64,000 nucleotides of DNA from Sphingomonas endophytica. GTDB taxonomy: Bacteria; Pseudomonadota; Alphaproteobacteria; Sphingomonadales; Sphingomonadaceae. The translations under genes and the position numbers were made by a program. The notes below the pieces were generated by a model. That model had not been told where the DNA came from, did not search any database, and worked only from the letters and a program-made list of their open reading frames with translations. Below, one piece after another: positions 58,038-64,000 of the stretch (the stretch's first letter is position 1; every line of letters begins with the position of its first letter). The stretch spans positions 1 through 64,000 of the forward strand of contig NZ_LDTB01000008.1 in assembly GCF_001476895.1 (NCBI RefSeq), written 5' to 3'.

Positions 58038-58703
58038 TCAGTGGAGTAGCGCCGTGACCTCGGCGAAGTCACGCGCCACGGCGTTCACGCCGATCGCGCG
58101 CAGCCGCTCACCATGGTCGGGGGCGCAATGCTCGCCCGCGACCAGCCCGATGACGAACGCGCCGCTTGCCACCGCACCGGTCGCGCCGATGGGCGAGTCC
58201 TCGATGATCGCACACCGTTCGATCGCGACGCCCAGCTTTTCGGCTGCCAGCCAGTAGAGATCGGGGTTCGGCTTGCCGCGCGCGACATGCTCCGCGCCCG
58301 AATAGAGGTGCTCGCCGAACGCATCGCGCAGATCGAGATGATCGAGGTGGGTCGCGATCCAGCGCACGCGGCTGGACGACACGACCGCGCGCTTGAGGGT
58401 CGCGGGGAGCGCGCGGACGAAGGCGACCGCACCCGCGACCTCGGCAATCCCCTCGCGCAGGCAGCGTTCGTCCTCCGCCGACCGCGCCGCGCGGAAATCG
58501 TCCGGAATCGGCCGTCCGATCCATGTTTCGACCGCGCCCAGGAAATCCGTGCCTGACAGGCCCATGAATCGCGCCATCGACTCTTCGGCGGTGGTCGGGT
58601 GGCCGATGCCGGTGAGATAGTCGGCGAGGTGGCGGTTCCCGAGCGACTCGCTTTCGATCAGCACGCCGTCGAAGTCGAAGAGCAAGGCGTCGAAGCGGGT
58701 CAT
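58038..58703 (-). CDS. HAD-superfamily hydrolase (phosphatase-like, subfamily IA)
   Basis: A cytoplasmic phosphatase or phosphoglucomutase-like enzyme. HAD motif I is FDFDGVLIESES near residue 9, with the nucleophile Asp10 or 12; motif II is VVSSSRV near 110; the Lys is in ARGKPNPDLYW near 150 and motif IV is IIEDSPIG near residue 172. It is 221 residues. ATG at 58703 overlaps the yggS stop by four bases. By motifs it could act on sugar phosphates, 2-phosphoglycolate or a pyridoxal phosphate-like compound; none can be chosen. Confidence 0.88.
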   Translation of the reverse strand: MTRFDALLFDFDGVLIESESLGNRHLADYLTGIGHPTTAEESMARFMGLSGTDFLGAVETWIGRPIPDDFRAARSAEDERCLREGIAEVAGAVAFVRALPATLKRAVVSSSRVRWIATHLDHLDLRDAFGEHLYSGAEHVARGKPNPDLYWLAAEKLGVAIERCAIIEDSPIGATGAVASGAFVIGLVAGEHCAPDHGERLRAIGVNAVARDFAEVTALLH

Positions 58704-59371
58704 GCGGGGGTTCCCTGGCGATGTCCGAACAGTGCGGAGCCGACGCGGACATGCGTGGCGCCCAGCGACACCGCCTGTTCGACATCCTCCGACATGCCCA
58801 TGCTGAGCCCGGCGATACCGTGATCGCGCGCGATCTTCGCCAGCAGCGCGAAATAGGGCGCGGGCTCGATCCCGGCGGGCGGAACGCACATCAACCCGAC
58901 GATCGGCAGCGCGGCGCTGCGCGCCTCCGCGAGCAGGGCGGGCACGTCGGCGATCGCGCACCCGCCCTTCTGTTCCTCGGCACCGATATTGACTTGGACG
59001 AAGCAATCGGGGCGGCGACCGGTGGCATCCATCGCGCGCGCGAGCGCGGCGATCAGCGAAGAGCGGTCGACGCTATGGATCGCATCGGCCAGCGCCACCG
59101 CGTCGGCGGCCTTGTTCGATTGCAATTGCCCGACAAGATGCAATCGGAAATCGGCGAATTCCTCGCGCAGCGCGGGCCATTTTTCCTGCGCCTCCTGCAC
59201 GCGATTCTCGCCGAAGTCGCGCTGCCCGGCGAGCAGCAGCGGGCGGATCGCATCGGCGGGGTGCGTCTTCGACACCGCGATCAGCGTGACATCGGCAGGA
59301 TCGCGGCGCGCGGGGCGTGCAGCGGACGCGATGCGCGCGTGGAGCGCGGCGAGACGGTCGTCGGGAGTCAT
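58700..59371 (-). CDS. YggS-family pyridoxal phosphate homeostasis protein
   Basis: A cytoplasmic PLP-binding protein (YggS/PROSC) with no known enzymatic activity that keeps PLP levels balanced. The Lys for PLP is in LIAVSKTHPAD near residue 35, with the conserved FGENRVQEAQEKW near residue 57 and HLVGQLQSNKA near 80. The C-terminal segment SMGMSEDVEQAVSLGATHVRVGSALFG is typical. ATG at 59371 gives 223 residues. It precedes the HAD gene with a 4-base overlap. Confidence 0.93.
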   Translation of the reverse strand: MTPDDRLAALHARIASAARPARRDPADVTLIAVSKTHPADAIRPLLLAGQRDFGENRVQEAQEKWPALREEFADFRLHLVGQLQSNKAADAVALADAIHSVDRSSLIAALARAMDATGRRPDCFVQVNIGAEEQKGGCAIADVPALLAEARSAALPIVGLMCVPPAGIEPAPYFALLAKIARDHGIAGLSMGMSEDVEQAVSLGATHVRVGSALFGHRQGTPA

Positions 59372-59393
59372 CGCGGGCGCTATACGGACCGCC

Positions 59394-59969
59394 ATGCGTG
59401 CCCGCCACCCCATCTGCTGGCTGATGACCGACGAACGGTTGGGGGACGGGCTGTGGGATGCGCTGGAGCGCCTGCCGCGCGGGGCCGGGGTGGTGTTCCG
59501 GCATCATGCGACCCCGAGCGGGGAACGGCGGCGGTTGTTCGCGAAGGTCGCGCGCGTCGCACGGGCGCGCGGGCTGGTGCTGGTCCGCGCGGGAGCGGTT
59601 CGGATGCGCGGCGAGCAGGGGGTGCACAAGCGGCGCGGCGCGGGGCTGGTGACGTGGCCCGCGCATGACCGGCGCGAGGCGGTGGCGGCGGTGCGCGCGG
59701 GGGCGAGGGTGGTGTTCGTGTCGCCGCTGTTTGCGACCCGGTCCCATCCCGGTGCGCCCGCGCTGGGGAAGGCTCGCGCCGCGACGATCGCGCGCGGTCT
59801 TCCGGTGACGGCGATCGCGCTGGGCGGGATGGATGCGCGGCGCTGGCGCGATGTGCGGGCGCTGGGGTTCGACGGCTATGCGGCGATCGATGCGTGGTTG
59901 TTGACGCGCCGTGATGGCGGGGACTGTCACGACGCGAGGCGTCAGAAGCGGAAGGCGGTGCCCACGTAG
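59394..59969 (+). CDS. ThiE/TenI-like thiamine phosphate synthase family protein
   Basis: A TIM-barrel protein of 191 residues resembling thiamine phosphate synthase. Matching parts are WLMTDERL at the start (LYLVTD-like), GEQGVHKRRGAGL (GADGVHLG-like) near residue 75, FVSPLFATRSHPG (SPVFPT-like) near 108, and VTAIALGGMDAR (AIGGI-like) near 142. However, the usual phosphate- and pyrimidine-binding residues are only partly kept, so it may be a TenI-like regulator or have another role. It is divergent from yggS, and its 3' end overlaps the convergent 59942 gene by 28 bases. Confidence 0.7.
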   Translation: MRARHPICWLMTDERLGDGLWDALERLPRGAGVVFRHHATPSGERRRLFAKVARVARARGLVLVRAGAVRMRGEQGVHKRRGAGLVTWPAHDRREAVAAVRAGARVVFVSPLFATRSHPGAPALGKARAATIARGLPVTAIALGGMDARRWRDVRALGFDGYAAIDAWLLTRRDGGDCHDARRQKRKAVPT

Positions 59970-60670
59970 ATCGCCTGACTGTCACGGCGATCGTCGTCGA
60001 TGCGTGTCAGGCGCTCGCGATCGGTCTTCAGCCGCATCCCGGCCGTCAGGTCGAGGTTGCGGGTGATCGAATAGCTGCCGCCGACATCGATCGAATAGCT
60101 GTTCGGCTCGGCGAGCGCGCGCGGGGTGCCGGGCAGCGGCCGATCCGCACTGGCGCCGACGCGGCCGGACCACTTGGTGCCAGAATAGCTCAGCGCGACA
60201 TCCGCCGCCTCGCGGCTGCCGGGCATGCCGGCGAGATCGACCTTAGCGACGTCGCCGGAGATCGCGAACCGCTTCCAGCCGACGGCGACGCCCAGGTTAT
60301 AGGCGATCGGGGCGAGGCCGACCGTCGCCGGCGCCGCGACGGCGGCGTAGCGCGTGGAATCGCGCGCGGTGGTGGCGGAGCGGGCACGAACCGCGACGGT
60401 GACGGCGCGATTGCCGATCCGCGATTCGGACGGCGTGAACCGGAAGCCGCTGGCATCCAGTCCGCCGCGGGCGAACAGCGCGGCCAGCTTCGGATCGGCG
60501 GCGGAGGGCGTGAACGATCCCGCGATGCGCGGTGCGGCCGACAGCCTGCGCACCTGCCGCGGGGTAGGATCGGCGGCACCGAGCGCGGGCACAGCAGCGA
60601 CCGCGGCCGCCACAAGGGCAACCCCGATACCAGCAGCGATGCGGCGTCCAGCGGCCACGATCGAATCCAT
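59942..60670 (-). CDS. Exported outer-membrane beta-barrel-like protein
   Basis: This 242-residue protein begins with a signal peptide MDSIVAAGRRIAAGIGVALVAAAVAA and likely cleaves after LGAA. The mature part contains alternating amphipathic strands with aromatic ends: YNLGVAVGWKRFAISGDVAKVDL, ADVALSYSGTKWSGRVGASADR, YSIDVGGSYSITRNLDLTAGMRLKTD and the C-terminal AIYVGTAFRF, ending in Phe as Bam-inserted barrels do. I infer an outer-membrane barrel of eight or so strands, but no family name fits. A longer start 37 codons upstream is less likely, as no leader would be at the start. Confidence 0.68.
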   Translation of the reverse strand: MDSIVAAGRRIAAGIGVALVAAAVAAVPALGAADPTPRQVRRLSAAPRIAGSFTPSAADPKLAALFARGGLDASGFRFTPSESRIGNRAVTVAVRARSATTARDSTRYAAVAAPATVGLAPIAYNLGVAVGWKRFAISGDVAKVDLAGMPGSREAADVALSYSGTKWSGRVGASADRPLPGTPRALAEPNSYSIDVGGSYSITRNLDLTAGMRLKTDRERLTRIDDDRRDSQAIYVGTAFRF

Positions 60671-60872
60671 CCCCTTTTGCCTGACGAATCCGTCAGACCG
60701 ATGGAGCGGGCCTAACAGGAATCCGTTCCAAGTCCATGACCGCCTCCACGCTTTATCCCGGACCTGTTGCATCATGTCCACAATGTGGCGTGCTTGCGGG
60801 GGGACATGGGGGCGGGTAGAGCGGCGGGATCACTTCCTTCCGATCACCGAACTTCCTGTAAGGACGATGCCG

Positions 60873-61316
60873 ATGTTCCGCCCCTTGCGTCTTGCGGCTG
60901 GTCTGTCCGCCGCCGTTGCCGTGTCGCTGTCCCTGTCGGCATGTGGCGGGCGGGCGCGCCCGGAGAGCGACCTTGCCGCGTCGAAGGTCACCACGATCGG
61001 CGTCAACAGCTATCTGTGGCGCGCGACGCTCGACACGCTCAGCTTCATGCCGCTGTTGCAGACCGATTCCAACGGCGGCGTGATCGTCACCGACTGGTAC
61101 GTGAACCCGCAGACGCCCGGCGAACGGATGAAGGTGACGGTGTCGATCCTCGACCAGGATCTGCGCGCCGATGCGGTGCGCGTCGCGGCGCTGCGCGAGG
61201 TGAATCGCGGCGGGCAGTGGGTGTCGGCGCCGGTCGAGGCCGCGACGACGCAGAAGCTGGAGGACATCATCCTCACCCGCGCCCGCGACCTGCGCCGTGG
61301 CGCGATCACCGGCTGA
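60873..61316 (+). CDS. DUF3576 family lipoprotein
   Basis: A 147-residue lipoprotein of the alphaproteobacterial family DUF3576. The signal [24 protein letters not shown] ends in the lipobox LSAC with Cys24. The domain has [32 protein letters not shown] and later [26 protein letters not shown] at 60873 is used because the AGGA ribosome site lies eight bases away; the ATG at 60867 is too close to it. It starts the operon DUF3576-leuS-lptE; leuS follows after 16 bases. The order matches other alphaproteobacteria. Function is unknown. Confidence 0.88.
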   Translation: MFRPLRLAAGLSAAVAVSLSLSACGGRARPESDLAASKVTTIGVNSYLWRATLDTLSFMPLLQTDSNGGVIVTDWYVNPQTPGERMKVTVSILDQDLRADAVRVAALREVNRGGQWVSAPVEAATTQKLEDIILTRARDLRRGAITG

Positions 61317-61332
61317 GGCGACGACGACGATC

Positions 61333-63873
61333 ATGGCCACCCGTTTCAATGCCCTGAAGGCCGACGCGCACTGGCAGCGCGTCTGGGACGATGCGAGCAC
61401 CTTCGCCGCGCGTGACGACAGCCCCAAGCCGAAAAGCTACGTGCTGGAGATGTTCCCCTATCCGTCGGGGAAGATCCACATGGGGCACGTCCGCAATTAC
61501 ACGATGGGCGACGTGCTGGCGCGCTATCGCCGGATGACAGGGCATGAGGTGCTGCATCCGATGGGATGGGATGCCTTCGGGATGCCGGCCGAGAATGCGG
61601 CGATGGAGCGGGGCGTTCATCCCGGATCGTGGACGCGCGCCAATATCGCGACGATGAAGGCGCAGTTGAAGCGGCTGGGCTTCGCGCTGGACTGGTCGCG
61701 CGAGCTGGCGACATGCGAGCCCGAATATTACGGCCACGAACAGGCGCTGTTCCTCGACTTCCTGAAGGCGGGTCTGGTCTATCGCAAGGAATCGGCGGTC
61801 AACTGGGACCCGGTCGACATGACCGTGCTGGCCAACGAACAGGTGATCGACGGGCGCGGCTGGCGCTCCGGCGCGCTGGTTGAGAAGCGCAAGCTGAGCC
61901 AGTGGTTCCTGAAGATCACGCAGTTCGCCGACGAGCTGATCGAGGGGCTGGGGTCGCTCGACCAATGGCCCGACAAGGTCCGGCTGATGCAGGAGAACTG
62001 GATCGGGAAGAGTCAGGGGCTGCAATTCCGCTTCGCCTTGTCCGACGGCGGATCGGTCGAGGTGTTCACGACGCGGCCCGACACGATGTTCGGCGCCAGC
62101 TTCGTCGCGGTCGCGGCCGATCATCCGATCGCGCAAGGACTCGCCGCGTGCGATCCGGCGGCGGCGGCGTTTGTCGAACGCTGCAAGCAGGGCGGCACCA
62201 CCGCCGCCGAGCTGGAGACGCAGGAGAAGCTGGGGTACGACACCGGGCTGACCGCGACCCATCCGTTCGGCGCGGGCGAACTGCCGGTGTTCATCGCGAA
62301 CTTCGTGCTGATGGATTACGGCACCGGCGCGGTGTTCGGCGTCCCCGCGCATGACCAGCGCGATTTCGACTTCGCGACCAAATATGCGCTGCCGATCCGC
62401 CGCGTCGTGGCCGAGGGCGAGAAGACCGACGCCGCGTTCCACGACGACGCGGCCTATAGCGGCCCCGGCAAGCTGGTGAACTCGCATTTCCTCGACGGGC
62501 TCGACATCGATGCCGCCAAGCGCGAAGTGATCCGGCGCGCCGAGGCGGGCGGTTGGGGGCAGGGGGCGACCGTCTATCGCCTTCGCGACTGGGGCGTCAG
62601 CCGCCAGCGGTATTGGGGCACGCCGATCCCGATCATCCATTGCGCGACCTGCGGCGAGGTGCCGGTGCCGCGCGCGCAATTGCCGGTGACGCTGCCCGAG
62701 GACGTCACCTTCGACGTGCCCGGCAACCCGCTCGACCGCCATCCGACGTGGAAGCATGTCGCCTGTCCGTCGTGCGGTGGCGATGCGCTGCGCGATACCG
62801 ATACGCTGGACACGTTCGCAGATTCGTCGTGGTATTTCATTCGCTTCGCCAGCCAGCCCGATGACAAGCCGTTTGATCGCGCGGTCGCCGAAAGCTGGTT
62901 GCCGGTCGGGCAGTATATCGGCGGGGTCGAGCATGCGATCCTCCACCTGCTGTATGCGCGCTTCTGGACGCGGGCGTTGCGCCATGTCGGGCTGATCGAC
63001 GTCGCCGAGCCGTTCACCGGGCTGTTCACGCAGGGGATGGTGACGCACGAGACGTATCAGCTCGACCTGCCCGACTATGACGGCCCCGCCAGCGCCTTGT
63101 GGGTGTCGCCCGCCGACCTGACCGTTGGCGAAGAGGGCAAGTTGTTCTTCCGAACCGAGGACGCGACGATGATTCCGATCGTTCGCGGTCGCGTCGAGAA
63201 GATGTCCAAGTCGAAGAAGAACACTGTCGATCCCGAGCCGATCGTCGATCAGTATGGCGCGGACGCGGTGCGCTGGTTCATGCTCTCCGATTCCCCGCCC
63301 GAGCGCGATCTGGAGTGGAGCGAGAACGGCATCGAGGGCGCGTGGCGCTTTGTCCAGCGGCTGTGGCGGCTGTTCGAGGCGGAGAAGGGTGGGGAGGGCG
63401 TCGACGCGGCGCTGGATCGCAAGCTGCACCGCACGATCGCCGATGTCGCCGCCGCGATCGAGGCGCTGTCGTTCAACAAGGCGGTCGCCAGGCTCTACGA
63501 ACTGGTCACCGCGATCGAGAAGGCCGCGCCCTCGGGATCGCGCGATGCCGCGATCGCCACGCTGATGCGACTGGTTGCGCCGATGGCGCCGCATATCGCG
63601 GAGGAGGCGTGGGCGGCGCATGGCAGCGGCGGGCTGATCGCCGATGCCGACTGGCCGGCCGTCGATGCCGCGTTGCTGGTCGAGGACGAGGTGACTATCG
63701 CGGTGCAGGTCAACGGGAAGCTGCGCGACACGCTGACGCTCGCCAAGGGGCTGGACAGGCAAGAGGCCGAGAGCGCCGCGCTGGCGTCGGAAAAGATCGT
63801 GCGCGCACTGGAGGGAAAGACGCCGCGCAAGGTGATCGTGGTTCCCGACCGGCTCGTGAACATCGTCGCGTGA
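61333..63873 (+). CDS. leuS: Leucyl-tRNA synthetase
   Basis: LeuRS charges leucine to tRNA-Leu, such as the GAG isoacceptor in this window. The HIGH-type motif is [10 protein letters not shown] near residue 43, the CP1 editing domain lies about 220-420 ([20 protein letters not shown] near residue 249), the anticodon-side KMSKS motif is [10 protein letters not shown] near residue 625, and the C-terminal tail has the tRNA arm-binding part ([11 protein letters not shown]). ATG at 61333 gives 846 residues. It is followed by lptE with the start codon next to the leuS stop. DUF3576 precedes it. Confidence 0.98.
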   Translation: MATRFNALKADAHWQRVWDDASTFAARDDSPKPKSYVLEMFPYPSGKIHMGHVRNYTMGDVLARYRRMTGHEVLHPMGWDAFGMPAENAAMERGVHPGSWTRANIATMKAQLKRLGFALDWSRELATCEPEYYGHEQALFLDFLKAGLVYRKESAVNWDPVDMTVLANEQVIDGRGWRSGALVEKRKLSQWFLKITQFADELIEGLGSLDQWPDKVRLMQENWIGKSQGLQFRFALSDGGSVEVFTTRPDTMFGASFVAVAADHPIAQGLAACDPAAAAFVERCKQGGTTAAELETQEKLGYDTGLTATHPFGAGELPVFIANFVLMDYGTGAVFGVPAHDQRDFDFATKYALPIRRVVAEGEKTDAAFHDDAAYSGPGKLVNSHFLDGLDIDAAKREVIRRAEAGGWGQGATVYRLRDWGVSRQRYWGTPIPIIHCATCGEVPVPRAQLPVTLPEDVTFDVPGNPLDRHPTWKHVACPSCGGDALRDTDTLDTFADSSWYFIRFASQPDDKPFDRAVAESWLPVGQYIGGVEHAILHLLYARFWTRALRHVGLIDVAEPFTGLFTQGMVTHETYQLDLPDYDGPASALWVSPADLTVGEEGKLFFRTEDATMIPIVRGRVEKMSKSKKNTVDPEPIVDQYGADAVRWFMLSDSPPERDLEWSENGIEGAWRFVQRLWRLFEAEKGGEGVDAALDRKLHRTIADVAAAIEALSFNKAVARLYELVTAIEKAAPSGSRDAAIATLMRLVAPMAPHIAEEAWAAHGSGGLIADADWPAVDAALLVEDEVTIAVQVNGKLRDTLTLAKGLDRQEAESAALASEKIVRALEGKTPRKVIVVPDRLVNIVA

Positions 63874-63875
63874 GC

Positions 63876-64000
63876 ATGGGCAGGCTTCTCGCGGCGTTGG
63901 TCGCGGTCGCGGTGCCGCTGTCGGGCTGCGGGCTGAAGCCGCTCTATACCGGCGGCGGCGGGGGGCCGATCGCCGCCACGCTGGGCGAGATCGCGGTCGC
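63876..64000 (+). CDS. lptE: LPS-assembly lipoprotein LptE, 5' part only
   Basis: Only the first 41 codons are inside the window. The signal MGRLLAALVAVAVPLSGC ends with a lipobox, and the mature start CGLKPLYTGGGGG fits LptE, the lipoprotein plug of the LptD lipopolysaccharide translocon. A GTG at 63870 is an in-frame alternative start that overlaps the leuS stop. The order leuS-lptE-holA is common in proteobacteria and supports the call. The rest of the gene lies beyond 64000. Confidence 0.82.
   Translation, partial: MGRLLAALVAVAVPLSGCGLKPLYTGGGGGPIAATLGEIAV

Noticed and set aside
61306-63762. Minus-strand frame of 818 codons opposite leuS
   Set aside because: leuS is complete with HIGH and KMSKS motifs; the antisense frame is a composition artefact.

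Overview
This is a high-GC alphaproteobacterial chromosome segment, most likely from Sphingomonas or a close relative in the Sphingomonadaceae. The evidence is very GC-rich third codon positions, frequent GTG and TTG starts, a crtY-crtI-crtB carotenoid set, alphaproteobacterial families (DUF1489, DUF1491, DUF3576, MmcB, ubiquinol-cytochrome c chaperone), and the arrangement ppsR | gap | hemE, which in Caulobacter and Rickettsia flanks the chromosome origin. I see no CRISPR array, insertion sequence, prophage or rRNA. Genes are densely packed, often with 4-bp start/stop overlaps. The only gene-free stretch longer than 300 bases is the putative origin (50842-51152).

Layout. 28-5397 (minus): ung, a cyclophilin, a PhyH-type dioxygenase, etfA-etfB and sucC. 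5535-8811 (plus): a DinG/XPD-like helicase and a SixA-type phosphatase. 8864-15243 (minus): two GIN-domain secreted proteins, CarD with a strong intrinsic terminator, an alpha/beta hydrolase, a 7Fe ferredoxin, and an S4 protein overlapping a SUV3-like RNA helicase. 15433-20004 (plus): an M23 peptidase, a three-gene envelope operon with an M48 protease, and a DUF1489 gene. 20044-24446 (minus): crtB, a LOG-family gene, crtI, crtY. 24562-27044 (plus): peroxiredoxin, diguanylate cyclase, two tiny membrane-peptide genes behind a long leader hairpin, DUF1810. 27053-34249 (minus): HerA-like ATPase, a TIGR02186/TauE pair, an NfrB-like glycosyltransferase with an outer-membrane-like partner, an RcnB-like protein, bamE. 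34371-38203: cytochrome bc1 chaperone and DUF177 (plus) meeting the ftsE-ftsX-ydcF-plsC operon (minus). 38306-41617 (plus): zinc-ribbon protein, tRNA-Leu(GAG), PBP1A.

The origin neighbourhood. From 42267 leftward and from 50841 down to 42264, almost all genes are on the minus strand (SCO/YcgN/YgjP operon, mmcB with a LexA-type box, sleB, hpf-ptsN-paaI-DUF1491, ppsR-maf-aroE-coaE-dnaQ). From 51153 rightward almost all are on the plus strand (hemE-hemJ, rho, terC, lolA, a candidate structured RNA, xth-ribA). The switch falls in a 311-bp gap with two perfect DnaA boxes and several near matches, so I read it as oriC. The window ends with a HAD/YggS pair, a ThiE-like protein, an outer-membrane-like protein, and DUF3576-leuS-lptE (lptE cut by the window edge).

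Less ordinary items are the NfrB-like glycan synthase pair without the usual MshEN tail (30509-32865), the two-peptide micro-operon with leader hairpin and a sigma-54-like site (26293-26593), the three-way-junction RNA candidate (55888-56036), the LexA-type box in front of mmcB, and the paired palindromic repeats.
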